A stretch of 64,000 nucleotides of DNA, from assembly GCA_964484765.1 (NCBI GenBank), contig CAZAGI010000005.1:62001-126000 (forward strand), written 5' to 3'. The stretch comes from DSVQ01 sp964484765 (lineage in GTDB: Bacteria; Planctomycetota; Planctomycetia; Planctomycetales; Planctomycetaceae). A model generated the notes under the pieces. It searched no databases. It saw nothing but the letters and a program-made list of their open reading frames with translations, and was not told the DNA's origin. This document shows, in pieces, positions 17,426-25,829 of this stretch (positions are counted from its first letter, which is position 1; the number at the start of each line of letters is the position of its first letter). Both the position numbers and the translations under genes were made by a program.

Positions 17426-18391
17426 TTGTCCTCTGCGACTCAGGATCCGCTGTTGCTCGAAGCCCGCGCGTTTACGCGCGTCCGGAATTTCCCCGCGGCG
17501 ATTCAGACGTTCGAAAAACTCTTGGCCGCCGATCCGGATTCTGTCGAAGGCCGGGAAGGCCTGGCGATGGCTTGCTTTGCTGCCGGTGACCTCCCCGCCG
17601 CTGCGGAGAATTTCGAACGCGTGACGCTGTTGCAACCGACGGAAGCCCGGCACTATGTCAACTGGGGGGCCGTGCTCAACCGCCAGGGAAAGCACAAAGA
17701 AGCTGCGGACGTGTTGCGGCGGGCGATTCAACGCAATCGAAAAAGTGCCGATGCGTATTACAACCTCGGTATTGCCCAACGGCATTTGAAACAGCCGAGC
17801 ATGGCCGTTTCGGCCTACAAGGAAGCCATCCGTCTCGATCCGCAGATGGCCGAAGCGTATCAGAATCTTGGGAACGTCTACCTGGAACTGGGTAGCCATC
17901 AACTGGCGATCTCCAGTTTTCAGAAAGCGCTGGAAGTTCGCCCGGATTTCGAGAAGGCCCGTGTGGGGTTGCACCGGGCCGAAGACGCCGTCGAACAAGC
18001 GCGGGCGCACCGCAACCCTTTCGGACGTTTGGTCGCCACCGAGGCACAATCCTCGACAACGGCCGTCGTCTTCGACCGCGAAATGACCGACGCAGAGCGC
18101 CGCGAAGATCGCCAACTGGTGCTGGCGCTGGCGCGCGATATTCGAGCGCTGGGGGATGCTTGTAGTGCGGCCTTGCATGATCATGTCGAGCGCCGCCTGC
18201 ACGCGATGGTCCGGGTGGCGGCAGAAAGTTCCGATTCCCCCACGGCGCTGGTGCTTGCCGCCGAGGAATTCCGCACGGCGTTCAACCAATGGGCGGCCCT
18301 GCGCAAACAGCTCAAGCGAAAGGTGCTGGAGTTGCGCGGGCATGAAGAACTGATGAATACACCCGTGCTGCAATCGCCGGCTCCCGAATAA
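17426..18391 (+). CDS. Tetratricopeptide-repeat protein
   Basis: A soluble protein of 321 residues with five to six TPR units. The clearest are AAENFERVTLLQPTEARHYVNWGAVLNRQG, AADVLRRAIQRNRKSADAYYNLGIA, AVSAYKEAIRLDPQMAEAYQNLGNVY and AISSFQKALEVRPDF, in order. The last third is helical without repeats. TPR arrays are protein-binding scaffolds; the partner is unknown. The open frame begins at 17240, but the promoter at 17322-17351 and a perfect GGAGG (17414-17418) seven bases before TTG 17426 make that TTG the likely start; ATG 17405 lacks a ribosome site. Confidence 0.75.
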   Translation: MSSATQDPLLLEARAFTRVRNFPAAIQTFEKLLAADPDSVEGREGLAMACFAAGDLPAAAENFERVTLLQPTEARHYVNWGAVLNRQGKHKEAADVLRRAIQRNRKSADAYYNLGIAQRHLKQPSMAVSAYKEAIRLDPQMAEAYQNLGNVYLELGSHQLAISSFQKALEVRPDFEKARVGLHRAEDAVEQARAHRNPFGRLVATEAQSSTTAVVFDREMTDAERREDRQLVLALARDIRALGDACSAALHDHVERRLHAMVRVAAESSDSPTALVLAAEEFRTAFNQWAALRKQLKRKVLELRGHEELMNTPVLQSPAPE

Positions 18392-18529
18392 CAGCGTGAC
18401 CAGCGAACCGATTAGAACAGCGCGTCGACCTCTGGATGCGATCGTTTCGCAAATCGGTTAGACTACCTCAGAATCAGCTCGGTCCCATTGTGCGACGCGG
18501 CTACTGAATGATTCCGAGGTTGGTGGGCT

Positions 18530-19597
18530 GTGGCACTGTTCCTCCCGTTTCGTCGTCCCCGTACGACGGTGTCTCGTGAAGACGCCGTCGTGTTTTATCC
18601 TTCGTTTGCTGCCCGCCAAGCTGACGGCATGTGGAAGGCCGTGATTCAAGGGTGTGCCTTCCATCCGCGTGTGACGTGGCTGCGCGGCAAGCCCGTGTTG
18701 GGTCTGATCCGCCGTTTCATGCGCGTGGACCGTGCGGCGGACGAGTTTTTTCGCACCCGGATGCGGCAATTTCTGGTGAACGCCGCCGCCGGTCGGATGG
18801 TATCGATCACGATCGGCGATCAGACATTCTCCGTCGGCCCGACCGATGCCGCCGGACTCTTTCGGAGTGAGATCACGCTGGAAGATGCTGTCGCGGAACG
18901 AGTCGACGATCTATCGACGCCGGAGATCTCGTGGGTCAATTTTCGCGCGGTGCTGTCACCGGGCGATGAGCGGCAGTTTGGCGGGCAGTTTCAGCTGCTC
19001 GAACCACAGGGTGTGTCGATCATTTCCGATGTGGACGACACGCTGAAACACAGCAACGTCCCCAACCGCCGCGACTTGTTTCACAACACGTTTGCCCGTG
19101 CGTTCGCCCCTATTCCCGGCATGCCGGAACTGTACCAGGCGTGTGCCGCCGCCGGGGCGGCATTTCACTATGTGTCCGGCAGCCCGTGGCAATTGTTTGA
19201 ACCGTTGTCGCAGTTCTGGCGCGAGCATGGCTATCCGTTTGGATCGTTTCACCTGAAGCGTTTCCGGCTGCGTGAGTCTGCGCGGAAAATGCGCGCCATG
19301 TCGCCGCAGAAGGCCCATAAACGCGCGGCGATCGAGCCGATTGTTGCCGCCTTTCCACAACGCCGGTTTGTGTTAATCGGCGATGCCGGCGAGCAGGACC
19401 CCGACATTTATGCCAGTCTGATGCGCGACTATCCGCAACAGGTGGTCCACATCTACATTCGCACCGTGCGCGGCCGGACGCATGACACGCCGCGGATGCT
19501 GGCGGCCTGCGCGGGGCTTCCCGCCGAGTGCTGGACGCTCTACGAAACCGCCGCCGACATCGCCGCGGCCGTGCTTCAGCATGTGAAGAGCGCGTGA
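18530..19597 (+). CDS. App1-like phosphatidate phosphatase (DUF2183 family)
   Basis: A 355-residue protein. The HAD-type catalytic motif DVDDT stands at residues 167-171 inside GVSIISDVDDTLKHS. It is followed by the family phrases ELYQACAAAGAAFHYVSGSPWQLF, PFGSFHLKRFRL and VLIGDAGEQDPDIY, which supplies the later catalytic Asp pair. This is the catalytic domain of yeast App1, a Mg-dependent phosphatidate phosphatase; bacterial members are assumed to act on phosphatidate or related lipids. The N-terminal ~150 residues are beta-rich. The GTG start has GAGG about 11 bases upstream. It is convergent with mtnA. Confidence 0.8.
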   Translation: MALFLPFRRPRTTVSREDAVVFYPSFAARQADGMWKAVIQGCAFHPRVTWLRGKPVLGLIRRFMRVDRAADEFFRTRMRQFLVNAAAGRMVSITIGDQTFSVGPTDAAGLFRSEITLEDAVAERVDDLSTPEISWVNFRAVLSPGDERQFGGQFQLLEPQGVSIISDVDDTLKHSNVPNRRDLFHNTFARAFAPIPGMPELYQACAAAGAAFHYVSGSPWQLFEPLSQFWREHGYPFGSFHLKRFRLRESARKMRAMSPQKAHKRAAIEPIVAAFPQRRFVLIGDAGEQDPDIYASLMRDYPQQVVHIYIRTVRGRTHDTPRMLAACAGLPAECWTLYETAADIAAAVLQHVKSA

Positions 19598-19613
19598 ACG
19601 CCGAGCACTGGAA

Positions 19614-20660
19614 TCACGACAGCGCGCGGCGAACGTTTTCGGCCGTAATCGGGGCGATCACGCCGCGCTCGGTGATGAGGGCGGTAATCTTGCCCGCCGG
19701 GGCGACATCGAACGCCGGGTTGAACACGGCGCAACGATCCGGCGCGGTTTGACGACCGAATCCGTGCGTGATTTCCGTTGCGGCTCGTTCTTCGATCGGA
19801 ATGCTTTCCCCCGAAGTGAGCGTCAGGTCGAACGTGCTTGAGGGGGCCACCACATAAAACGGAATGCCGTGCGCGTGAGCCAGTACGGAGAGTCCATACG
19901 TGCCGATTTTGTTCGCCGCGTCGCCATTGGCCGCGATGCGGTCGGCTCCGACGATGACCGCCTGCACACGGCGCTGCTTCATCACCCACGCGGCCATCGA
20001 GTCGCAAATCAGCGTGACGTCGATCTGTCGCTGCATCAATTCCCAAGCGGTGAGCCGCGCCCCTTGCAGCAGCGGACGAGTTTCGTCGGCATAAACCTTC
20101 AAACCGGGATTGCGCCGCGCGGCTTCGATAATCATCGCCAGCGCCGTGCCGTCTCCGGCGGTAGCGAGTCCCCCGGTGTTGCAGTGCGTGAGGACACCCG
20201 TGCACTCGGCGAGCAACGGTGCACCGTGCTGGGCCATCGCCGTGCACATCGCGCGGTCTTCGGCTTCAATGGCGCGGGCTTCTTTCAGCAGGCGGGACAG
20301 AATTTGACGGCTGGACCAATCCACCGAGAGCCCGCGATAGACACGCCGCAGGCGATCGAGCGCCCAGAACAGATTCACGGCCGTCGGACGACTTGTGGCG
20401 AGGTAGTCCACCACGTGATGGAATCGGGCCGCGAATTCCGTGGGCGCTGCGTCGATCTGGCCCTGGCAACCAACAATGGCCCCGTATGCTGCAGCAACAC
20501 CAATGGCCGGCGCGCCGCGCACCCGCAAGGAGCGAATCGCTTCGAAAACGGTCTCGACGGTCGTGCAGTCGATCGTGCGGACTTCGCCGGGCAACAGTGT
20601 CTGGTCGAGCAGCCGCAGGCAGCCGTTTTCGTCACCAACCCACTCGACAGCGGCCTGCAT
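19614..20660 (-). CDS. mtnA: S-methyl-5-thioribose-1-phosphate isomerase
   Basis: A 348-residue enzyme of the methionine salvage pathway that converts methylthioribose-1-phosphate to methylthioribulose-1-phosphate in the cytoplasm. The family motif VRGAPAIG is at about 48-54. The catalytic cysteine lies in THCNTGGLAT (Cys160) and the catalytic Asp in VGADRIAANGD (Asp240), the same numbers as in the Bacillus subtilis enzyme, which supports ATG 20660 rather than the TTG two codons earlier. AGGA lies about 9 bases upstream. The NIPSNAP-like gene ends 47 bases upstream in the same direction; no other salvage gene is adjacent. Confidence 0.95.
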   Translation of the reverse strand: MQAAVEWVGDENGCLRLLDQTLLPGEVRTIDCTTVETVFEAIRSLRVRGAPAIGVAAAYGAIVGCQGQIDAAPTEFAARFHHVVDYLATSRPTAVNLFWALDRLRRVYRGLSVDWSSRQILSRLLKEARAIEAEDRAMCTAMAQHGAPLLAECTGVLTHCNTGGLATAGDGTALAMIIEAARRNPGLKVYADETRPLLQGARLTAWELMQRQIDVTLICDSMAAWVMKQRRVQAVIVGADRIAANGDAANKIGTYGLSVLAHAHGIPFYVVAPSSTFDLTLTSGESIPIEERAATEITHGFGRQTAPDRCAVFNPAFDVAPAGKITALITERGVIAPITAENVRRALS

Positions 20661-20707
20661 GGTCAATTCCTGTTGTCATCGGAGAACGGTTGAACGCGAC
20701 GCCGTGA

Positions 20708-21133
20708 CTATTTCATCGGCGAATAGTCAGTCGGCGTGAGAAAAACGGACTCGACCTTCTCGACAATCTTGCCGTCTTTTTCCGAAGCGTCGCGGGCTTT
20801 GGTCCAATCGGGGTCCATCCGGAACGCGGCGAACGACTTCTCTGCGGCGGCTTTGCTTTCGTGGGCGAGCAGGTACACGAGTTTGTTTTCGTCACCTTGT
20901 GGAGTGAGATATACCACGTTTTTCATGCCATGCTTGGCGAACAGCGCCATCGTATGATCACGGAACCGGGCATGCAGTGCCGGCAAGCGGCCGGGGACCG
21001 TGGTGTATGTCCGCAGTTCATACGTCAACGGCGGAGCCGCATTCTGGGCATTGGCCGCCCCGCCATACCAACCGATAACAAATGCCACGGCAATGACGGA
21101 GCTCAGACAGAGAACGGTTCGCAGTGAACGCAT
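20708..21133 (-). CDS. Secreted NIPSNAP-family protein
   Basis: A 141-residue protein with a signal peptide (MRSLRTVLCLSSVIAVAFVI onward, ending ANAQ). One NIPSNAP-type ferredoxin-like domain follows, recognisable by YELRTYTTVPGRLPALHARF, HGMKNVVYLTP and LVYLLAHESKAAAEKSFAAF. NIPSNAP domains are dimeric alpha/beta barrels of mostly unknown chemistry; exported single-domain forms are frequent in planctomycetes. AGGAGT is ideally placed 7 bases before ATG 21133; the frame upstream of it is non-coding. It may be co-transcribed with mtnA, 47 bases downstream. Confidence 0.85.
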   Translation of the reverse strand: MRSLRTVLCLSSVIAVAFVIGWYGGAANAQNAAPPLTYELRTYTTVPGRLPALHARFRDHTMALFAKHGMKNVVYLTPQGDENKLVYLLAHESKAAAEKSFAAFRMDPDWTKARDASEKDGKIVEKVESVFLTPTDYSPMK

Positions 21134-21180
21134 GGGGATGACTCCTGAAAAGTCGGGAAGGTATCGATGTGTGAATCTCG

Positions 21181-21201
21181 TTCCCACGTTCGAAGTGGGA
21201 A
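21181..21201. repeat. Small palindrome in the gap before the NIPSNAP-like gene
   Basis: TTCCCAC (21181-21187) and GTGGGAA (21195-21201) flank a 7-base loop. The surrounding sequence resembles the short intergenic palindromes found elsewhere in the window. Confidence 0.5.
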
Positions 21202-21317
21202 GATGTCGTTGTGACGCTCTGCGCCACTGGGATTGGTCTTGTGTCACATCCGGTGACGCGTTGCGTGACAACCGCGCGTTCCCGCGCGGACCATGGGGAC
21301 GAATCAACTTGACTCGC

Positions 21318-22166
21318 CTAATCCGCTTTCAAACGGACACCGATCGCTTTCAGCTCAGCGAGCTGCGCTTTGGCGGCGTCGCTCAACGGGTTGCCACTGA
21401 GATGCAGATTCCAGTAGGGGGCGAAGCGTTTCTCTCCGGCGGCGTCTTTTTTCGCGGCTTCGACGAGCGGAGCGATCTCAGTAATCTGGTTGCCATCCAG
21501 CAGCGTCCAGCGTTGTTCGGTGAGCGCAGCCAGCGCCGAGACGTCTTTCAGCTGATTCCCTTTCAGATCGATCGACTGCAGCCACTTGCACGATTTCAGC
21601 GGTCCCACGTCGGTCACCTTGTTTTTCTCGAGATACAGCGACGTGAGCTTCGGCAGCCCGGCGAGCGGTTCCAGCGATGCGACCTGATTGCGGCTGAGGT
21701 ACAACGCCGTCAGGGCTTTCAGCGGCGCGACGGCTTCAATGGAAGCGACCTGGTTATCGTCGAGCTGCAGGTACTGCAGTTTCACCAGTTTGCTCAGCGG
21801 AGAAATGTCGGAGATCTGGTTCTTTGCCAGGTCGAGCGATTGAATGTTGACACATTCTTCCAGCGGTTTGAGGTCCTTGATCTTGTTGCCGGTGAGCTTC
21901 ACCTGCGCCAGGTTTTTGCACTTCTCCAACCCGGCGAGACTTTCGATCCCGCGGTTTGAGAATTCGAGGAAAAAAATCGTCGCGACGTCTTCGTCGGTGA
22001 TTTTCTTGCTCTTGTCGAGCTTGTCGATCTGCTTCTTCTTGAGGATTTCACGAATGACCTGATCGAGGTTCGGATCGGGGAATTCGATGTCCGCCGCCGC
22101 GGCCGTTCGGGCTGTCAGCCCCGCGATGACCAGCGTGACACACCACCAGGCGGTTTGGAAATTCAT
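21318..22166 (-). CDS. Secreted leucine-rich-repeat protein (internalin-type repeats)
   Basis: A 282-residue protein with signal peptide (MNFQTAWWCVTLVIAGLTAR, cleaved near AAAADIEF). A capping region (PDPNLDQVIREILKKKQ) and about eight leucine-rich repeats of 22 residues follow, in the pattern LxxLxLxxNxIxDIxPLxxL (SLDLAKNQISDISPLSKL, ALYLSRNQVASLEPLAGL, SLYLEKNKVTDVGPLKS). Such solenoids bind proteins or glycans at the cell surface. The frame is open 34 codons further upstream, but the signal peptide and GGGAG 10 bases upstream favour ATG 22166. Confidence 0.85.
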   Translation of the reverse strand: MNFQTAWWCVTLVIAGLTARTAAAADIEFPDPNLDQVIREILKKKQIDKLDKSKKITDEDVATIFFLEFSNRGIESLAGLEKCKNLAQVKLTGNKIKDLKPLEECVNIQSLDLAKNQISDISPLSKLVKLQYLQLDDNQVASIEAVAPLKALTALYLSRNQVASLEPLAGLPKLTSLYLEKNKVTDVGPLKSCKWLQSIDLKGNQLKDVSALAALTEQRWTLLDGNQITEIAPLVEAAKKDAAGEKRFAPYWNLHLSGNPLSDAAKAQLAELKAIGVRLKAD

Positions 22167-22549
22167 GGTTCGCAGGCTCCCTGTCATGATCGGCGTGGAC
22201 ATGCAACCGCGGCCCTTGCAGCCGCAATTTGTCTGCGTAGTTTGTACCGCAGCCGCAACGTGCTTCACAAGACAACCGGCGATCTCTTGCCGCGGTGAAA
22301 CCGGGATCGGCAGCGTCCTCGACGTCCACTGTTGTCGGAACGCGCGAAAGCGGGCCTGCTACGCTACAACCGGCATAACCGTTCGAGTCGGTGTGGTGAT
22401 CATGCGATCGGACAGGCCGTCGAGAAATCCGCCTTGTGGCACCGGCTGGGCGGATTAGGCTCGTGTGACGGAGATCAATTTGTCCACGAATCTGCCGATC
22501 GAGGTCGGCGGTTTGATCACGATTCAACCCTTGTCGAGGAGAAAAGAGC
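22167..22549. other. Intergenic region between the LRR and Cys-rich genes
   Basis: A 383-base divergent spacer. It must hold promoters for both flanking genes, but I found no pair of hexamers that stands out. No tRNA, terminator or long palindrome is visible. Confidence 0.5.
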
Positions 22550-23128
22550 ATGCAGCGATTGGGTTTGGCGGTGTTGGCCGTATTAACACTCGCGGGTGGT
22601 CACCTGGAACAGGCAGGGGCCGGGTCGAAGTTTAAAAAGCAACGCGGTTGCGGCGGATGTTCATCTCCCGTGTCGAACTGCGCTAGTCCGTACGCTTTCG
22701 GTTGCTCGTCGCCGGGATGTTTCGCTCCGACGTGCAGCCTGCCTGTGGGTTGCTCGCGTCCTGTGTGTTCGATGCCGTCGTGTGCCGGGGGATGCTCGGG
22801 CGGAGTTTATGGATGCGCGTCGTCGGGTGCACGTCCGGAATATGCTCCTTACGTTTACCTGCCGAACCCGACTTATAGTCAATCCGGCTCCAGCGCTGCT
22901 GGCTGCGGGGGTTCCGGTAGCCGACCGGAATATGCCCCGTATGTGTATCAGCCGAATCCTTACGTGAACATGTACGGCGTGGGAGCACCGGTCTCCACCA
23001 CGGGCACACCGGTTGTGCCGCAGTCGTCTAGCGCGAGTTATCCGTTGTTGTCGGCGTACAACGCACCAGTGGCACCGTCGATGCCGACGATCCCGCCGCT
23101 GCCGCCCGCGGAAGACGTCGTGTGGTAG
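22550..23128 (+). CDS. Secreted cysteine/glycine-rich protein with a duplicated YAPYVY motif
   Basis: A 192-residue protein with a signal peptide (residues 1-24). A dense Cys/Gly/Ser/Pro section follows (about 32-95; CxxC, CSSPGCFAPTC, CSRPVCSMPSC and similar, 15 or more Cys). Two copies of RPEYAPYVYxPNP (about 97-109 and 124-136) and a Pro/Ser-rich tail complete it. The even spacing of Cys suggests disulfide cross-linking outside the cell, as in structural or envelope proteins. No enzymatic motif is visible and I do not recognise a named family. GAGGAGA precedes the ATG at good distance, and a hairpin follows the stop. Confidence 0.7.
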   Translation: MQRLGLAVLAVLTLAGGHLEQAGAGSKFKKQRGCGGCSSPVSNCASPYAFGCSSPGCFAPTCSLPVGCSRPVCSMPSCAGGCSGGVYGCASSGARPEYAPYVYLPNPTYSQSGSSAAGCGGSGSRPEYAPYVYQPNPYVNMYGVGAPVSTTGTPVVPQSSSASYPLLSAYNAPVAPSMPTIPPLPPAEDVVW

Positions 23129-23165
23129 TCGCTGGCTGACACCCGTTTCGAATGTGACTGACGCA

Positions 23166-23199
23166 AGCCCGGGGACTCACCTCTCCGGGCTGTTTCATT
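23166..23199 (+). terminator. Probable terminator after the Cys-rich gene
   Basis: AGCCCGG (23166-23172) pairs with CCGGGCT (23185-23191) across a 12-base loop and is followed by the short T-rich stretch GTTTCATT. It lies 38 bases past the stop codon and just before the convergent gspK-like gene ends. Confidence 0.5.
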
Positions 23200-24847
23200 G
23201 CGCCTGAAACATCGGGCGGGAATAACCACGACCAAGGTGCGACAGGTCTCGGAACTGGCTGATCCGCGGTGGACGTTGCGTGCCGTCGATCATCACTTCC
23301 ACGCGTGTGACCGGTCCGCCGCCGTCAAAGAATCCAACAATCTGCGCCCGGTAAACATCCCCGCGGGCGGTGAGATAGGGGTCGAGATCGCGCATGCCCC
23401 AGATATCCACCAGCTGGTCCACGAACAACCAGCCGATGGTTGATCGCCGGAGCGCTTCTTCGCTGCTGCTTTCCAGGCTTTGGGCCGCAACAATCGCATC
23501 GACCATCTGCGGGGTCATTTTCGGCAAGCCCAACAGAATTTCCCGTCGGGCCTGATTGATGTTGATGCGGCCTTCCAGAAACGGATCGGCCGTCGTGCTC
23601 ATGGCGTCCACCAGCTGCGGCATCAAGCCCTCAATCGTGCCCGGATCGGCTGGCCAAGGACTGTCGAGCGTGACTTTGGCACCATTTACCGTGGCGTCGG
23701 CCCGCGAACCGATCAAATCCCAGATGGACTTGATCTTGTTCTGTCCACCTTTGGAAATGTCGATGCCGCCCCGTGTGACAGTGCCGGTCCCTTGCGACAT
23801 AGCTCCCGCGATGGCCGTGACGAAGCTCTGCAGCGCCTGCTCTTGCTGCTTCTGCAGCGTGGCGCTGTTCGTAGTGGAAGCCACGGTCCCGCCGCCGGTA
23901 CTGCTGTCTTCGGGCGGCAGATCCTTCGGACCACTGATGCGATAAGCAATGACAAATTTTGCCGCATCTTCGCCAAATTCTTCATCCAGTTGATCATACA
24001 GATCGGTCAGCAGACCGTTGTTCAGATCGATCTTGGTGCGGCCATCGTAACGCACATTCACTTCCCGGCTGTTGACGCTGAGAAACGCACTCCAACCCAG
24101 CTGCAGCACGCCATCGGCATTATCGATGGGCAGGCTCACATCGCCATCGTTCTCATTGGGATCCAGCAGTCCGTTGCGATTGGCGTCCTCGCCATACAAC
24201 AGCTCAGGCGTCATTCCTTCCACCAGCAGCAATTCGTCGAGCGTGTCGATCGGCCCGTTCTTCGCGGAATACGGCGGATTGCGCGACTCGTAGGCTTCCA
24301 GTTCCGCCCCGTTTTCACGCACGTTGTCGTCGGCGTCCACCCAGTCGAGAATGGCGTCGGCCACAGGCTCGGTCATCCCCGGCAATCCCATCAGCGTCGC
24401 GCGGGCGGACAATTCATCCGGAGCGAGTTTCGTGATGAGATTGACATTCAATTTGGCCGACTCGTCCATCAAACCGTAACGGACCAGTTGCGAGGCGGGA
24501 TCGTGCTCGTAGGGCGCCAGGATCGTGAACCGGCCGTTGTTCAACGGCTGTTCCGACGGCGCCACGGTCAATCCGCGAAACAATTGCGGATTGTGCTGCA
24601 GGTTTTCATTGCCCGGTTCCGTCCGGTGTTCCAGCAGATACGCAGCGTATTCCGCACCGGAATCGACCAGCGCCCGTGTCTCCACGTCGCGACCGGAACT
24701 GTAGACGGCATCGAGTTCGGTTGTCATCAGCGTACTGTAATTGGCCGCGGCGAGCGCGAGCATCAGCACGACGACGAGCACCAGAACGAGCACGCTGCCC
24801 CGCCGCGCGCGTCGGACTGTACGAAGTTTCGGACTGCGTAACTTCAT
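23195..24847 (-). CDS. gspK: Type II secretion minor pseudopilin GspK-like
   Basis: A 550-residue protein with a class III leader and hydrophobic helix (RRARRGSVLVLVLVVVLMLA). The +5 Glu is missing, as is typical of GspK, which caps the pseudopilus tip. The soluble part has the GspK features: VRYGLMDESAKLNVNLIT, two helix-hairpin-helix-like segments around LMGLPGMTEPVADAILDWVD and LLGLPKMTPQMVDAIVAAQ, and TLDELLLVEGMTPELLYG. An acidic loop (EDANRNGLLDPNENDGD) could bind calcium. At 550 residues it is longer than E. coli GspK (327). Its ATG overlaps the stop of the gspJ-like gene (ATGA), so the two are translationally coupled. Last gene of the cluster. Confidence 0.9.
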   Translation of the reverse strand: MKLRSPKLRTVRRARRGSVLVLVLVVVLMLALAAANYSTLMTTELDAVYSSGRDVETRALVDSGAEYAAYLLEHRTEPGNENLQHNPQLFRGLTVAPSEQPLNNGRFTILAPYEHDPASQLVRYGLMDESAKLNVNLITKLAPDELSARATLMGLPGMTEPVADAILDWVDADDNVRENGAELEAYESRNPPYSAKNGPIDTLDELLLVEGMTPELLYGEDANRNGLLDPNENDGDVSLPIDNADGVLQLGWSAFLSVNSREVNVRYDGRTKIDLNNGLLTDLYDQLDEEFGEDAAKFVIAYRISGPKDLPPEDSSTGGGTVASTTNSATLQKQQEQALQSFVTAIAGAMSQGTGTVTRGGIDISKGGQNKIKSIWDLIGSRADATVNGAKVTLDSPWPADPGTIEGLMPQLVDAMSTTADPFLEGRININQARREILLGLPKMTPQMVDAIVAAQSLESSSEEALRRSTIGWLFVDQLVDIWGMRDLDPYLTARGDVYRAQIVGFFDGGGPVTRVEVMIDGTQRPPRISQFRDLSHLGRGYSRPMFQAQ

Positions 24848-25827
24848 CAGTACGCCTCCTCGGTGAGAACCGGGTCGCTGGTCGGAATCGGGATCACGGT
24901 GCGGTACCGATCGGTGCCGATCGACACGGCGGAATTCGTCAACAGGCCGCGTGATGGCGGCGGCTCGAAAACGATCGTGACTTCAATCGCCCGCGGCAGC
25001 GATTCCATCGTGATGGTGTCCCATTCGGTCATCCATGCCAGGCCGTTGAAATACCGGAACTGAATGCTTTGGACTTCCTGCGCGAGAACTTTGGCAGGGC
25101 CGCTCACCCCCGTCGCCGAACTGGCCGCGGCCGCGGTGGTGTCCCCGGTGGCCTGTAACGCCGCGCGATCGGTCACGCCGCGAACAAGCCCCACGCCGTC
25201 GGCGTCGGGACGATCAGGATTCGTCGTCGGATTGGCGCTGAGGGAACCGCTGGTGGTGCTGGAGACGATGTAATGGACGGTCTGCAACTCCGTGGGCATC
25301 GTGCCGCTGAGGGCCATCAAGCTGGACAGCATGCGCGGATGGGAAAGATCGATCAACAGTTCGGTCGCCGTCCCGCGAATCCCCTCGCTGGTGGTCCACT
25401 GGGTTTCTTCTTCCCCGGCGACGGTGGTGGAATCCGTACCTGTTGACGACCCGCTCGCACCGCCGGATGACCCGCCGGTGCTGCCACCCGATGATCCGCC
25501 GCTACTGCCGCCGGTTGAGCCACCACTACTACCGCCACTGCCGCCAGACCCCGAGGCGCTGGTCTCCCCGCTGGGTTTGGCGGCGAAGGCGGCACTGCGG
25601 ATATCGAGCGTGATCTGCCGCAAAATTGCCCGCGCGACCTGCTGCCGTTCGAGCTCGATCTTCCCGCTGGCAGACATCCGCCACGATTGTTCAATCGCTG
25701 TGTAGATGCCGCCAATGAGCACAATCCCCAGTCCCGCGGCCAACAACACTTCCAGCAATGTCAGACCACGCTGACGTTGTCGGCGCGTGATGGCACGCAG
25801 TGGTGACGATCGGCGGCGGCGATGCAT
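24847..25827 (-). CDS. gspJ: Type II secretion minor pseudopilin GspJ-like, with Gly/Ser linker
   Basis: A 326-residue prepilin-type protein. The cleavage motif is RQRQRG before LTLLEVLLAAGLGIVL, with Gly at -1 and Glu at +5. The pattern of the region after the helix (YTAIEQSWRMSASGKIELERQQVARAILRQITLDIRSA, in two parts around residue 60) is that of GspJ. A tract of Gly/Ser/Thr repeats (GGSSGGSTGGSSGG type, DNA about 25459-25547) interrupts the globular domain. The TTG two codons earlier is possible, but ATG 25827 has a GGGG ribosome site 8 bases before it. It ends overlapping the gspK start. Confidence 0.85.
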   Translation of the reverse strand: MHRRRRSSPLRAITRRQRQRGLTLLEVLLAAGLGIVLIGGIYTAIEQSWRMSASGKIELERQQVARAILRQITLDIRSAAFAAKPSGETSASGSGGSGGSSGGSTGGSSGGSSGGSTGGSSGGASGSSTGTDSTTVAGEEETQWTTSEGIRGTATELLIDLSHPRMLSSLMALSGTMPTELQTVHYIVSSTTSGSLSANPTTNPDRPDADGVGLVRGVTDRAALQATGDTTAAAASSATGVSGPAKVLAQEVQSIQFRYFNGLAWMTEWDTITMESLPRAIEVTIVFEPPPSRGLLTNSAVSIGTDRYRTVIPIPTSDPVLTEEAY

Positions 25828-25829
25828 GA

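Noticed and set aside
23480..24841. 453-residue plus-strand frame over gspK
   Set aside because: Antisense shadow; no domain features and the GspK signatures lie on the minus strand.
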